64,000 nt of DNA from an uncultured Clostridia bacterium (GTDB lineage: Bacteria > Bacillota > Clostridia > UMGS1883): assembly GCA_947589005.1 (NCBI GenBank), contig CANPZO010000002.1, positions 71,713 through 135,712 on the forward strand, read 5' to 3'. Positions within the stretch are counted from its first letter, which is position 1. Each line of letters begins with the position of its first letter. Of this stretch, positions 18,693 through 27,816 are shown piece by piece. The notes below the pieces were generated by a model. That model saw only the letters and a list, made by a program, of their open reading frames with translations. It was not told where the DNA came from and made no database searches. The position numbers were made by a program, and so were the translations under genes.

Positions 18693-18850
18693 GTCTTTTT
18701 ATAAAAAAACTGCGGTAAAAATATCCGTCCCCACATATATTTTACAAAAGGCAGCGCCGCGAGGGAGCTTTTAATTCGCCTTGTCCGCGGATTTTCGCCG
18801 TTTGCCGTGAAAAATCCGGCGCGCCCAATACTTTCCCGGGAGACAGCTTT

Positions 18851-20350
18851 ATGAACGAAAACGCCCATAAAATCTTTGTAAACACACTTATGCTGACGTC
18901 GGCCACGCTTGTCATGCGGGGAGTGGGGCTGATATTTCAGGTCTATCTGGCCGGGCGTATCGGAGCCTCGGCCATAGGCGTGTATTCCCTGATAATGTCG
19001 GTCTATACCATGTTTACCACCCTCGGCAGCGGCGGCATACGCTTCGCGGTGACCCGGCTGACGGCGGCGTCTCTGGCGGAGGGGGGCAGCGTCCGCCGCA
19101 CCGTGGGCAGCGCCCTCTGCTATTCCCTCAGCTTCGGCCTGTTCAGCTGCGCCTGCCTGTATTTCGGCGGCGGCTTCATCGCCGCCCGCTGGATAGGCAG
19201 CGACGGCTGTGCGCCGGCGCTGCGAGTGCTTGCCCTCAGTCTGCCCTTCATTTCCATGTCGGCGGTGTTCGGCGGTTATTTTACCGGAGTTGAGCGGGTA
19301 ATTCGGTCAGTGTGCGTGAATATTCTCGAGCAGCTCAGCCGAATTTTCACCACGGTGATACTTTTGGGCCTTGCCCCCGCCGGCATAGGCGGCGTGTGCG
19401 GGGCTCTTGCCGCCGCCGCCATTTTCGGCGAGGCGGTGAGCTTTACCGCCCTGGCGGTTTTGTATCTTATCGACGTGCGCCGTCTGCCGCGGGGCAGCGG
19501 AAAGGGGCGGTATATACGCTCGCTTTTCGGCACGGCCATGCCCATCGCCGTCAGTTCGTATATGAGGACCGGCCTCAATTCGCTGGGCCATATCCTTATC
19601 CCCAAGGGTCTCCAGCGCAGCGGCGCGGCCTTTGACGCTGCCTTCGCCTCCTACGGGGCCATACACGGCATGGCCTTCCCGGTGCTGCTGTTCCCCTCGG
19701 CCCTGCTTACGGCCCTTGCGGAGCTTGTCATACCGAGGCTCACCTCCGCCCAAAGCCGCGGCGGACAGCGGGGTATCAACTATATGGCCACAAGGGTCAT
19801 AAAGATAGGGCTGATATTTTCCGTCGGGGTTGGCGGAGTGATGTTCTTTTTCGGCGGACCTCTGGGCGAGGCGGTGTACGGTGAGCCGCAGGTGGGGCGG
19901 TATCTGCGCTGCTTCGCCCCGCTGGTGCCGGTGATGTACTGCGACATGATAACCGACGGCTGTCTGAAGGGCCTTGGCCAGCATATGAAGGCCATGGTCA
20001 TCAACATCGCCGAGGCCACCCTCAACGTGGCGCTCCTTTACATACTCATACCCCGCTGGGCCATAGCTGGATACGGCATAAGCATCTACGTGTGCGAAAG
20101 CTTCAACTTCGCGCTCAGCTTCGGGCGGCTGCTCAGGGTGGCGGACGTGGATATAGGACTGTCCGATTTGGCGCGGATAGTGATTTCCGGGGCTTTGGCC
20201 GGGTGGCTGGCGTCGGGCGTCCCGGGACTGGGCCTGGCGGCGGGAATAATCGCCGCGGTATTGATATATCTCGCGCTGCTGTACGCCGTGCGCGCCATAT
20301 CCAAAAACGACGTGACGTGGTTCAAGGGAGTGGTCAGGAGCGGAAATTAA
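18851..20350 (+). CDS. spoVB: SpoVB-like polysaccharide/lipid flippase (MOP superfamily)
   Basis: 499 aa with 12-14 hydrophobic segments along the whole length. The N-terminus (LMLTSATLVMRGVGLIFQVY) and GVYSLIMSVYTMFTTLGSGG are characteristic of the SpoVB/PST branch of the MATE/MOP superfamily. SpoVB is thought to move lipid-linked cortex precursor across the outer forespore membrane. It is divergent from recA and directly precedes spoIIIAA, which supports a sporulation role. GGGAG upstream sets the start. Assignment to SpoVB rather than a general O-antigen flippase rests on context and similarity. Confidence 0.85.
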   Translation: MNENAHKIFVNTLMLTSATLVMRGVGLIFQVYLAGRIGASAIGVYSLIMSVYTMFTTLGSGGIRFAVTRLTAASLAEGGSVRRTVGSALCYSLSFGLFSCACLYFGGGFIAARWIGSDGCAPALRVLALSLPFISMSAVFGGYFTGVERVIRSVCVNILEQLSRIFTTVILLGLAPAGIGGVCGALAAAAIFGEAVSFTALAVLYLIDVRRLPRGSGKGRYIRSLFGTAMPIAVSSYMRTGLNSLGHILIPKGLQRSGAAFDAAFASYGAIHGMAFPVLLFPSALLTALAELVIPRLTSAQSRGGQRGINYMATRVIKIGLIFSVGVGGVMFFFGGPLGEAVYGEPQVGRYLRCFAPLVPVMYCDMITDGCLKGLGQHMKAMVINIAEATLNVALLYILIPRWAIAGYGISIYVCESFNFALSFGRLLRVADVDIGLSDLARIVISGALAGWLASGVPGLGLAAGIIAAVLIYLALLYAVRAISKNDVTWFKGVVRSGN

Positions 20351-20428
20351 TATGACCTTGGCGCCGCTTTCAAGGTGTTCTAACTTCCGTTCTTGTCCCA
20401 TATACTGTACCGTGGAAGGAGGGGTAGC

Positions 20429-21253
20429 ATGGACTCACTGCTGCGTTATCTGCCGGCGGAGGTGGAACGGCGGCTGCTGCCGTATATGGACACCGCGCGG
20501 GAGATACGGCTCATGTCCACCGGGGTCACCGCCGTGGTAACTGACCGGGGCATCGTTGACGTTGAGGCGCCGGTCACGGCGCTGCAAATAAAAAACATAC
20601 TAAATTTCATATGTCGGGGCGCGGTCTATTCCAGCCAAAACACCCTGAAAGAGGGCTTCGTAACCATAGAGGGCGGGCACCGGGTAGGGGTCTGCGGCCG
20701 GATTTCCGGCGAGACCATGCTCGAGCCCTCCGCCCTGTGCTTCCGAATTGCCCGTGAGGTACCCGGCGCGGCCGAGAAAATAGAGAAATATCTGGACGGC
20801 AGCGCGCTGATAATATCTCCTCCCGGCTGCGGAAAGACCACCATGCTGCGGGACGCGGCCCGCATACTGGGCCAGCGGCGGCCGGTCTGCGTGGTGGACG
20901 AGCGCAGCGAGATAGCCGCCGCCGTCCACGGGGTGCCCGGATTGGACGTGGGCCGCTACACCTGCGTGCTGGACGGGGTAAAAAAGTCAAAGGGTATGCT
21001 GATGGCTCTGCGCACCCTTTCGCCCCGATACATAATCACCGACGAGATAGGCTCCGACGAGGACTGCGAGGCGGTCTACGCCCTGGCCGACGCCGGTGTG
21101 AGTCTGATTACCTCGGTCCACGGCTACGGCCCGAGTGACGCCGCACGCCGGGGCCGGCTGGGGGAGCTTATGGAAAAGGGGCTGTTCGCCTCGATAATAA
21201 CCCTGCGGGGCCTTGGCGAGGTGAAAGAGGTGGTGAGGGGCGGCCGTGCTTAA
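20429..21253 (+). CDS. spoIIIAA: Stage III sporulation protein AA (ATPase)
   Basis: 274 aa from ATG 20429, chosen because AAGGAGGGG lies 4-12 nt upstream; the ORF-track TTG at 20393 has no such site. The Walker A motif is SPPGCGKTTML and Walker B is YIITDEIGSDED. It belongs to the VirB11/secretion-ATPase-like group and powers or assembles the SpoIIIA-SpoIIQ channel between mother cell and forespore. It is the first gene of the eight-gene operon and overlaps spoIIIAB by 8 nt. Confidence 0.96.
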   Translation: MDSLLRYLPAEVERRLLPYMDTAREIRLMSTGVTAVVTDRGIVDVEAPVTALQIKNILNFICRGAVYSSQNTLKEGFVTIEGGHRVGVCGRISGETMLEPSALCFRIAREVPGAAEKIEKYLDGSALIISPPGCGKTTMLRDAARILGQRRPVCVVDERSEIAAAVHGVPGLDVGRYTCVLDGVKKSKGMLMALRTLSPRYIITDEIGSDEDCEAVYALADAGVSLITSVHGYGPSDAARRGRLGELMEKGLFASIITLRGLGEVKEVVRGGRA

Positions 21254-21698
21254 GCTGCTCGGCGCGGTCATGGTGATGACCGGCGCCTTTGCTTTGGGAT
21301 TTCAGGCCCGAAGGTCGCTGGCGGACCGGGTGTCCGAGCTGGAGCTTCTGCTTTGGGAAACCGGCCGCCTTCGGGCGCGGATAGGCGGCTGCGGTCTCAG
21401 TCTGGAGGATTGCTTCGCCGAGAGCGGACTTTTCGCCCCCGCCGCCGAGGGCCTTCGGGCGGGCCTTACGCCGGGGGAGGCCGTGCTCTCCTGCGGTATC
21501 AAAGCCGAGGGCCTGTCTCTTTTCGCACAGGGGCTTGAGGCCGAGACCGTGGAGGGCCAGCTCCAGAACATCGACGTTTTTTCACGGCGGCTCGAGGTTG
21601 AGCTGGCCGCCGCGCGGGAGGATCTGGCCAAAAAAGGCCGCCTTTATATGGGGCTGGGCGCTCTGGGCGGCGCGGCGGTGTGCGTTATACTCGTTTAG
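21246..21698 (+). CDS. spoIIIAB: Stage III sporulation protein AB
   Basis: 150 aa, GTG start overlapping the end of spoIIIAA. An N-terminal hydrophobic helix (LLGAVMVMTGAFALGF), the conserved RVSELELLLWETGRLR helical region and a C-terminal membrane helix (LGALGGAAVCVILV) match SpoIIIAB, an inner-membrane component with a GspF-like fold in the channel. Confidence 0.93.
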   Translation: MLKLLGAVMVMTGAFALGFQARRSLADRVSELELLLWETGRLRARIGGCGLSLEDCFAESGLFAPAAEGLRAGLTPGEAVLSCGIKAEGLSLFAQGLEAETVEGQLQNIDVFSRRLEVELAAAREDLAKKGRLYMGLGALGGAAVCVILV

Positions 21699-21742
21699 CT
21701 CGCCCCGCGTCTTTCGGCCCAACTTTTACAGAGGTGTTTACA

Positions 21743-21937
21743 TTGGACATAGATTTGATATTTCAGATAGCGGGCGTCGGCATAATAGTGGCTGTGATGG
21801 ATCAGCTTCTGGCCCGGTCCGGGAGGGACGAGCAGGCCATGATGGTGACCATTGCCGGTCTGGTGGTCGTGCTGCTGATGCTGGTGGGCAAGATAGGCGA
21901 GCTGTTCACGGCGGTCAAGACCGTCTTTGGGCTGTGA
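21743..21937 (+). CDS. spoIIIAC: Stage III sporulation protein AC
   Basis: 64 aa from a TTG start with GAGGTG 8 nt upstream; the longer ORF-track start gives an unrelated N-terminus. Two membrane helices (IDLIFQIAGVGIIVAVMDQL and VTIAGLVVVLLMLVGKIGEL) match SpoIIIAC exactly in layout. Its TGA overlaps the GTG start of spoIIIAD, so the two are translationally coupled. Confidence 0.92.
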   Translation: MDIDLIFQIAGVGIIVAVMDQLLARSGRDEQAMMVTIAGLVVVLLMLVGKIGELFTAVKTVFGL

Positions 21938-22323
21938 GCGTGGCGGCGGTCTGCGCCCTCGGCGTCTGCGCGGCGGTGACGGCCCTGTACCTTCGGGAGC
22001 TGCGGCCCGAGATAGCGCGGCTTTTCGCCTTGGGCGCCGGACTTGTGATAATGGCGGCCGTTGTGCCCATGGCCGGGGAGTTTGTGGCGGGGCTTCGGAC
22101 CTTCGGGGAGCTTGCGCCGCTGACGGCGGACTTCGTAGGACCGCTGTTAAAAATAACCGGCATAGCCTATATCGCGCAGTTTGCGGCGGAGCTGTGCCGA
22201 GACGCGGGGGAATCGGCGCTTGCGGGCAGGGTGGAGCTGGCCGGCAAGACCGCCATCGCCCTGATGAGCTTCCCCATTGTCAAGGAAGTGTTCATGAGCC
22301 TGATGAGGCTTATCGAGAGTTAA
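21934..22323 (+). CDS. spoIIIAD: Stage III sporulation protein AD
   Basis: 129 aa from GTG 21934 (GTGA overlap with the spoIIIAC stop); the 262-aa ORF-track version is a chance extension back into spoIIIAB. Four hydrophobic segments and the ending FPIVKEVFMSLMRLIES are typical of SpoIIIAD, an integral membrane channel subunit. Confidence 0.92.
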   Translation: MSVAAVCALGVCAAVTALYLRELRPEIARLFALGAGLVIMAAVVPMAGEFVAGLRTFGELAPLTADFVGPLLKITGIAYIAQFAAELCRDAGESALAGRVELAGKTAIALMSFPIVKEVFMSLMRLIES

Positions 22324-22352
22324 CTTTTGACCGATTTGAAAGGTGGTTTACC

Positions 22353-23384
22353 ATGGACGAGACCCTTGCGCCGGCCATTTCCGCCGAAAGCGGCCAATGG
22401 CTCGACCGCCTTATGCCCGAGTTTACCGGCGAGGGCTCCGTCCGCAGTCTGTTGGAAGGAGGCTTTTCGGCGGACCCGGCCTCTCTTTTCGGAAGGGTCA
22501 TTGACCTTTTTGCCGGAGAACTGCGGCTCAGTCTGCGGGTGCTGGCCCTGCTGCTGGCCCTGGGAATTTTTTCGGCTGTGCTGAGAAGCCTGCGCTCCTC
22601 CTTCGGACGGGAGGGCGTGGCGAGGGCGGCGGAGCTGGCGGCGGCGGCCTATATGACGGCCATAGCCGTGGAGACCTTTTCCTCGGCGGCCGGCTGTGTT
22701 TCCTCGGCGGCGGCGGACCTTAACGCCGTTATGGACGCGGTCATACCGCTGACCCTAAGCCTTATGCTCAGCGGCGGCATGACTGTCAGCGGGACGGCCC
22801 TCCACCCGCTCATATATTTCATGTGCAGCCTCATGTCCAAGCTCATCGGCGGCGCGGTCATACCTTTGTCGCTGGCAGCGCTGGTGCTGTACATTCTGAG
22901 CGGCGTTTCGTCGGGGGTGAACACCGCGGGGCTGGCGGAGCTGTGCCAGCGGCTCAACAAGTATCTGCTGAGCTTTGTGATGGTCATTTTCACCGGCGTG
23001 CTGTCGGTGACCAAGTTCGCGGCCTCGTCCTTCGACTCCGTGGCGGCGCGTGGATTGAAGTTCGCCGTGTCCTCGGCGGTGCCGCTGGTGGGCGGCTCTA
23101 TCGCCGACGCTATGAATACCGTGGCCGGCGGGAGCCTGCTTTTGAAAAACTCCGTGGGCGCGGTGGGGGTGGCCCTGCTGATAGGCGTTTCCCTGCTGCC
23201 GGTCCTCAAGGTCGGGGCGCTGGCGCTGGTGTTCAGGGTCGGCGGGGCGCTGATGGGCCCCCTCGGCAGCGACAGTCTGGCGGGGACCGTGGGCCACATG
23301 GCGGACTGTCTGGAAATGATGGTGGCCGCCGTGGCCTGCATGGGGATAATGATGGTCATAGGCGTTATGGCGGTGATGAGTTAG
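22353..23384 (+). CDS. spoIIIAE: Stage III sporulation protein AE
   Basis: 343 aa from ATG 22353, supported by AAAGGTGG; the ORF-track start is an artefact. Six or more membrane helices follow a soluble N-terminus with an amphipathic region. SLMLSGGMTVSGTALHP and KFAASSFDSVAARGLKFA are conserved SpoIIIAE blocks. A polytopic subunit of the feeding-tube channel. Confidence 0.94.
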   Translation: MDETLAPAISAESGQWLDRLMPEFTGEGSVRSLLEGGFSADPASLFGRVIDLFAGELRLSLRVLALLLALGIFSAVLRSLRSSFGREGVARAAELAAAAYMTAIAVETFSSAAGCVSSAAADLNAVMDAVIPLTLSLMLSGGMTVSGTALHPLIYFMCSLMSKLIGGAVIPLSLAALVLYILSGVSSGVNTAGLAELCQRLNKYLLSFVMVIFTGVLSVTKFAASSFDSVAARGLKFAVSSAVPLVGGSIADAMNTVAGGSLLLKNSVGAVGVALLIGVSLLPVLKVGALALVFRVGGALMGPLGSDSLAGTVGHMADCLEMMVAAVACMGIMMVIGVMAVMS

Positions 23385-23434
23385 CGGGGGCGGCATAACT
23401 CGCCGCTCCCCACACTTCGAAAGGTCGTGCAGTC

Positions 23435-23863
23435 ATGAGCTTTACCGCATACCTCCGCTCCCTCGGCGCGGCGGTCATAATTTCCGCCCTGACGGATATG
23501 CTGGCGCCGGAGGGCAGCTTTAAAAAATACTGCCGTCTGGCCTGCGGTTTCATGGTCGTGGCGGTCATGCTCAGTCCCGTGACCGGGCGGCTGACCGCCG
23601 ACGGCTTCAAGGCACCGCTCCTTGACACGGCGGCGGCCGAGGCCCAGGCGCGGGCAAGGGTGCTGGACCGCCACAGGGAAAATCTCGAGGCCATAACCGA
23701 GGCCCGGTTCCCGGGCTGCACCGCGGCGGTGGAGGTGGACGGCGACGGCGGCGTTACCTCGCTTACGGTGGAGGGCGCCGGCGACGCGGCGGCGGTGATG
23801 GAATACGCGAAGAACGAGCTGGGGCTTGAGGAGGACAGGGTGAAAATTAATGAAAATACCTGA
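23435..23863 (+). CDS. spoIIIAF: Stage III sporulation protein AF
   Basis: 142 aa. Two N-terminal membrane helices (YLRSLGAAVIISALTDMLAP and CRLACGFMVVAVMLSPVTG) precede a soluble ring-building-like domain. An AAAGG ribosome site precedes the ATG. It overlaps spoIIIAG by 14 nt. Confidence 0.93.
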   Translation: MSFTAYLRSLGAAVIISALTDMLAPEGSFKKYCRLACGFMVVAVMLSPVTGRLTADGFKAPLLDTAAAEAQARARVLDRHRENLEAITEARFPGCTAAVEVDGDGGVTSLTVEGAGDAAAVMEYAKNELGLEEDRVKINENT

Positions 23864-24332
23864 GCTGTTTAAGGGTGATAAAAAGCCGAAAATCGGAATA
23901 TATATATTATTGGCCGCCGGCATAGTCCTGCTGGCTCTCGGTTCCCTGCCGAAAAAGGAAAAAACCGTTCAGCAGCCGCCGTCCGTGACGGAACCCGACT
24001 ATATTGCCGGGCTGGAGGATAAGCTGGAGGCGGCGCTTTCATCCATCGACGGGGCGGGGACCGTAAAGGTGACCCTTGTGCCCAGGGACAGAGGCTCGGT
24101 GGACGTGGGGCGGGACGGCAGCGGCGAAAATTCCAAAACCGTGGTCCTCACCGGTCAAAGCGGAGGCCAGCCCCTCGTCCTCGCCGAGCTTTATCCCGAG
24201 GTCCGAGGGGCCGTCATCGTCGCGGAGGGGGCCGGCAATGACCGAATTCGCGCCGCCCTGACCGAGGCGGCGGCCACGGCCCTTGGCATAGGGACGCATA
24301 AGGTAAAGGTATACAAAATGCGGGACCGCTGA
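23850..24332 (+). CDS. spoIIIAG: Stage III sporulation protein AG
   Basis: 160 aa. One N-terminal membrane helix (IGIYILLAAGIVLLALGSL) is followed by the extracytoplasmic ring domain (YIAGLEDKLEAALSSIDGAG). SpoIIIAG builds a large ring in the intermembrane space. It starts inside spoIIIAF, so translation is coupled. Confidence 0.93.
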   Translation: MKIPELFKGDKKPKIGIYILLAAGIVLLALGSLPKKEKTVQQPPSVTEPDYIAGLEDKLEAALSSIDGAGTVKVTLVPRDRGSVDVGRDGSGENSKTVVLTGQSGGQPLVLAELYPEVRGAVIVAEGAGNDRIRAALTEAAATALGIGTHKVKVYKMRDR

Positions 24333-24416
24333 CAGGCGCATTTGAGCACAGGGGAGTCGAACCCCGTGCGCCGAACGGTCTCAATTAAAATCAAGCAGGC
24401 AGAAAGGATGTTGTTC

Positions 24417-24935
24417 ATGATGATGGTATTCAAGCGCAAACAGCTCATGGTGGCGGTATTGGCGGTGTTGGTGGGAGTGGCGGGCTACCTTAACATAAGC
24501 AAGGAGCGGACCGCCTCAACGGAGGAGGACGTGGAGACCGGCGGCGACTACCTGGGTCAGGCCCAGCTTGTTGAAAGCGGCAGCGTTGCCGATTATTTCG
24601 CCCAGGCCCGGATAGACCGGGAGGCCGGCCGCAGCAAGTCCATCGAGACCTTTAATTCCCTGATTTCCAACGAGGACGCCGACCCCGAGACCAGGGAGAC
24701 CGCCCAGCAGGGGGTTTTGACCCTGGCCCAGAATACCGAGACCGAAACCGCCATCGAAAACCTTATTCGGGCCAAGGGCTTTGAGGACGCGGTATGCTAC
24801 ATCAACAACGGCAGCGCCAACGTGGTCGTCAAGGCCGAGTCCATCGACAGCAGCGCCGCCGCCGCGATTTCGGAAATCGTGACGGAACAGAGCGGAATAC
24901 CCGCGGAAAAGATAAAAATTGTGGAATTAAATTGA
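24417..24935 (+). CDS. spoIIIAH: Stage III sporulation protein AH
   Basis: 172 aa. The ORF track starts at a TTG 75 nt upstream without a ribosome site; GAAAGG spaces correctly to ATG 24417 (24420 or 24423 also possible). An N-terminal membrane helix (LMVAVLAVLVGVAGYLNIS) precedes the YscJ/FliF-like ring domain, which ends in IVTEQSGIPAEKIKIVEL. SpoIIIAH pairs with forespore SpoIIQ across the membranes. It is the last gene of the operon. Confidence 0.93.
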   Translation: MMMVFKRKQLMVAVLAVLVGVAGYLNISKERTASTEEDVETGGDYLGQAQLVESGSVADYFAQARIDREAGRSKSIETFNSLISNEDADPETRETAQQGVLTLAQNTETETAIENLIRAKGFEDAVCYINNGSANVVVKAESIDSSAAAAISEIVTEQSGIPAEKIKIVELN

Positions 24936-24965
24936 TACTAATACTTGCATTTCGGGAAAAACTAT

Positions 24966-24995
24966 GATAAAATAAAGCTGGAACTTTATTTTATC
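24966..24995 (+). other. Perfect 12-bp inverted repeat after spoIIIAH
   Basis: GATAAAATAAAG/CTTTATTTTATC around CTGGAA, followed by GTGGTTTT. AT-only stem; it could assist termination of the spoIIIA transcript or be a protein-binding palindrome. Confidence 0.5.
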
Positions 24996-25005
24996 GTGGT
25001 TTTAT

Positions 25006-25061
25006 GCGCCGCCGTAAACCCCCGCGCAGAGACCCGGGGGACGGCGGCGCGCGGTTTTATT
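25006..25061 (+). terminator. Terminator between the spoIIIA operon and the Asp23 gene
   Basis: Long GC stem GCGCCGCCGT...CCCCCG with CGGGGG...ACGGCGGCGC, then GCGGTTTTATTGT. Confidence 0.8.
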
Positions 25062-25107
25062 GTATCATAATACGCAATAATACACAAATGTTACGGAGGT
25101 ATCAGTG

Positions 25108-25536
25108 ATGGCAGACGGATTTATTCCCAACGATAACGGCAATGTAAAAATATCCGACGAGGTAGTTATGCGCGTCAGCGCCATTTCCGCCCGAGAGGTG
25201 GAGGGCGTGGCCGCTTTGGGCGCTCCGGCGGCTTCGCTCGGCGAGCTTTGGGGCAAAAAGAACCAGTCCAAGGGCGTGAAGGCCGAGCTTACGGAAAATT
25301 CGGCCGAGGTGGATATCCATATCAGCGTTCGTATGGGCTATAAAATAATCGATGTGGCCCATAAGGTGCAGGAGTCGGTGCGCTTTGCGCTGGAATCCTA
25401 TGTGGGCCTTAACAATGTGGTGGTAAACGTCTTTGTGGACTCCATTACGCCGGAAAAGTCCGCCGCCGACAAGCTCGTCATCGAGGAGCCGGAGGAGCCG
25501 TCGGCCGGCCCGACGGAGGAAACTAAGGGGGAGTAG
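25108..25536 (+). CDS. Asp23/Gls24 family envelope stress protein
   Basis: 142 aa; ATG 25108 is preferred over GTG 25105 because GGAGG lies 8 nt upstream. The core (VKISDEVVMRVSAISAREVEGVA and VDIHISVRMGYKIIDVAHKVQESV) is the Asp23/Gls24 domain. These proteins sit at the cytoplasmic membrane and affect envelope homeostasis; in Firmicutes such a gene often lies between spoIIIA and other housekeeping genes. The C-terminus is acidic and low-complexity (EEPEEPSAGPTEETKGE). Confidence 0.9.
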   Translation: MADGFIPNDNGNVKISDEVVMRVSAISAREVEGVAALGAPAASLGELWGKKNQSKGVKAELTENSAEVDIHISVRMGYKIIDVAHKVQESVRFALESYVGLNNVVVNVFVDSITPEKSAADKLVIEEPEEPSAGPTEETKGE

Positions 25537-25607
25537 GCTCCCCCTTCTCCAAGGCGCCGTATAAAGAAATATAAAAGCATTATCATATAAGCAAAGGAGA
25601 AATAACC

Positions 25608-27092
25608 ATGATCAACATTCCCAAAATCAAGGTGGGCATCGTGGCCGTCAGCCGCGACTGCTTCCCGGAGTCCCTGTCCGTCACCCGCCGCAAGGCCCTT
25701 GTGGACGCCTACACCGCCAAATACGGCGGGGAGGACATCTACGAGTGTCCGGTCTGCATAGTCGAAAGCGAGATACATATGAAGCAGGCCCTGGCCGATA
25801 TCAAGGCCGCCGGCTGCAACGCCCTCTGCGTATATCTGGGCAACTTCGGCCCCGAGATATCCGAGACCATGCTGGCCCAGGAATTCGACGGGCCCAAGAT
25901 GTTCGTGGCCGCCGCCGAGGAAAACGTGGGCTGCCTCTCCGACGACCGGGGCGACGCCTACTGCGGTATGCTCAACGCCAGCTACAACCTTAAGCTCAGG
26001 GGAGTTACCGCCTACATACCGGAATATCCCGTCGGCGACGCTGACGACTGCGCCGACATGATACACGAGTTTTTGCCCATCGCCCGCGCCGTGGCCGGAC
26101 TTAAGGGACTGAAGCTCGTTTCTTTCGGCCCCAGGCCCCTCAACTTCCTGGCCTGCAACGCTCCCATATATCAGCTTTACAAGCTGGGCGTGGAGATAGA
26201 GGAAAACTCCGAGCTTGACCTCTTCGAGGCGTTCAACAAGCACGAGGGCGACAAGCGCATCCCCGAGGTTATGGCCGACATGGAAAAGGAGCTTGGCGCC
26301 GGCAACCTCAAGCCCGAGGTTCTGCCCAAGCTGGCCCAGTACGAGCTTACTCTTCTGGACTGGATAGAGGAGCATAAGGGCTCCAAGGAGTATGTCGCCA
26401 TCGCCGGCAAGTGCTGGCCCGCCTTCCAGACCCAGTTCGGCTTTGTGCCCTGCTATGTCAACAGCCGCCTCACCGGCCGGGGGATACCCGTTTCCTGCGA
26501 GGTGGATATTTACGGCGCGCTCAGCGAATACATCGGCGCCTGCGTCAGCGAGGACGCGGTCACCCTGCTCGACATCAACAACTCCGTGCCCGCCGATATG
26601 TTCAAGGCCGACATCGAGGGCAAGTTCCCCTATACCCACAAGGACACCTTCATGGGCTTCCACTGCGGCAATACCTGTTCCTCAAAGCTGGCCGCCTGCT
26701 CCATGAAGTATCAGAAGATAATGGCCCGCAGTCTGCCCATCGAGGTCACCAACGGCACTCTTGAGGGCGACATCGCCCCCGGCGACATCACCTTCTTCCG
26801 GCTTCAGTCCACCGCCGACGCCAAGCTTCGGGGCTATATCGCCAACGGCGAGATACTGCCCGTGGCCACCCGCTCCTTCGGCGGCATCGGCGTGTTCGCC
26901 ATTCCCGAGATGGGCCGCTTCTACCGCCATGTGCTCATCGAGAAGAATTTCCCCCACCACGGCGCGGTGGCCTTCGGTCATCACGGCAAGGCCCTTTACG
27001 AGGTATTCAAGTATGTGGGCGTGCCCGTGGAGGAGATAGGCTTTAATCAGCCCAAGGGTATGCTGTATAAGACGGAAAACCCATTTAAGTAA
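25608..27092 (+). CDS. L-fucose/L-arabinose isomerase family protein
   Basis: 494 aa, in the size range of the FucI/AraA-like isomerases (COG2407 type). VGIVAVSRDCFPESL and LGNFGPEISETMLAQ near the N-terminus and TFMGFHCGNTCSSKL and TRSFGGIGVFAIPEMGRFYRH in the C-terminal half mark the fold. It should interconvert an aldose and a ketose with a metal ion; the substrate cannot be read. An AraD-type epimerase starts 15 nt downstream, suggesting L-arabinose or a related sugar, but no kinase is present in the window. AAAGGAG precedes the ATG. Confidence 0.82.
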   Translation: MINIPKIKVGIVAVSRDCFPESLSVTRRKALVDAYTAKYGGEDIYECPVCIVESEIHMKQALADIKAAGCNALCVYLGNFGPEISETMLAQEFDGPKMFVAAAEENVGCLSDDRGDAYCGMLNASYNLKLRGVTAYIPEYPVGDADDCADMIHEFLPIARAVAGLKGLKLVSFGPRPLNFLACNAPIYQLYKLGVEIEENSELDLFEAFNKHEGDKRIPEVMADMEKELGAGNLKPEVLPKLAQYELTLLDWIEEHKGSKEYVAIAGKCWPAFQTQFGFVPCYVNSRLTGRGIPVSCEVDIYGALSEYIGACVSEDAVTLLDINNSVPADMFKADIEGKFPYTHKDTFMGFHCGNTCSSKLAACSMKYQKIMARSLPIEVTNGTLEGDIAPGDITFFRLQSTADAKLRGYIANGEILPVATRSFGGIGVFAIPEMGRFYRHVLIEKNFPHHGAVAFGHHGKALYEVFKYVGVPVEEIGFNQPKGMLYKTENPFK

Positions 27093-27107
27093 GGAGATAA
27101 AATCACC

Positions 27108-27806
27108 ATGCTTGAACAACTGAAAGAAGCGGTGCTTCGGGCAAATCTGGAGCTGCCGAAGAAAAATTTAGTCACCTATACCTGGGGCAACGTCAGCGGC
27201 ATCGACCGTGAAAAGGGACTGGTGGTAATAAAGCCCAGCGGCGTTCCCTACGATGAGCTGAAGGCCGGCGACATGGTGGTGCTGGATATGGACGGCAACG
27301 TCGTCGAGGGCAGCCTCCGCCCCTCCAGCGACACCCCCACCCACATCGCCCTTTACAAGGAGTACCCCGCCCTCGGCGGCGTGGTACACACCCATTCCCG
27401 CTACGCCACCATCTGGGCCCAGGCGGGCATGAGCATACCGCCTTTGGGTACTACTCACGCCGATTACTTCTACGGCCCCATACCCTGCACCCGTCCCCTT
27501 ACCAAGGAGGAAATAGAGGGGGATTATGAGCTGAACACCGGCAAGGTCATCATCGAGACCTTCAACAACGCCAAGATCAACCCCGTGTACGTCCCCGGCG
27601 TTGTGGTGCAGAGCCACGGCCCCTTTGCCTGGGGCAAGGACCCCGACGAGGCGGTTCACAACGCCGTGGTTATGGAGGAAGTGGGCATGATGGCCCTCAA
27701 TACCAAGCTCCTCAACCCGTCCATACCCGACGTGGACGCATATCTGCTGGACAAGCATTTCATGCGCAAGCACGGCCCCAAGGCTTATTACGGCCAGAGC
27801 AAGTGA
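27108..27806 (+). CDS. araD: L-ribulose-5-phosphate 4-epimerase (class II aldolase family)
   Basis: 232 aa, the usual AraD length. [37 protein letters not shown] and the zinc-site [16 protein letters not shown] are intact. It converts L-ribulose 5-phosphate to D-xylulose 5-phosphate, feeding the pentose phosphate pathway. It follows the isomerase gene by 15 nt with its own AAGGAG. A fuculose-phosphate-aldolase-type activity is less likely given the strong AraD match. Confidence 0.9.
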   Translation: MLEQLKEAVLRANLELPKKNLVTYTWGNVSGIDREKGLVVIKPSGVPYDELKAGDMVVLDMDGNVVEGSLRPSSDTPTHIALYKEYPALGGVVHTHSRYATIWAQAGMSIPPLGTTHADYFYGPIPCTRPLTKEEIEGDYELNTGKVIIETFNNAKINPVYVPGVVVQSHGPFAWGKDPDEAVHNAVVMEEVGMMALNTKLLNPSIPDVDAYLLDKHFMRKHGPKAYYGQSK

Positions 27807-27816
27807 GGGACGGGCC

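Noticed and set aside
20352-20428. Sigma-E promoter before spoIIIAA
   Set aside because: CATATACT near 20399 resembles a -10 box, but no convincing -35 lies at the right distance; not listed as a feature.
24936-25107. Riboswitch before the Asp23-family gene
   Set aside because: The two hairpins are explained as a palindrome and an intrinsic terminator after spoIIIAH; no known aptamer consensus is recognised.
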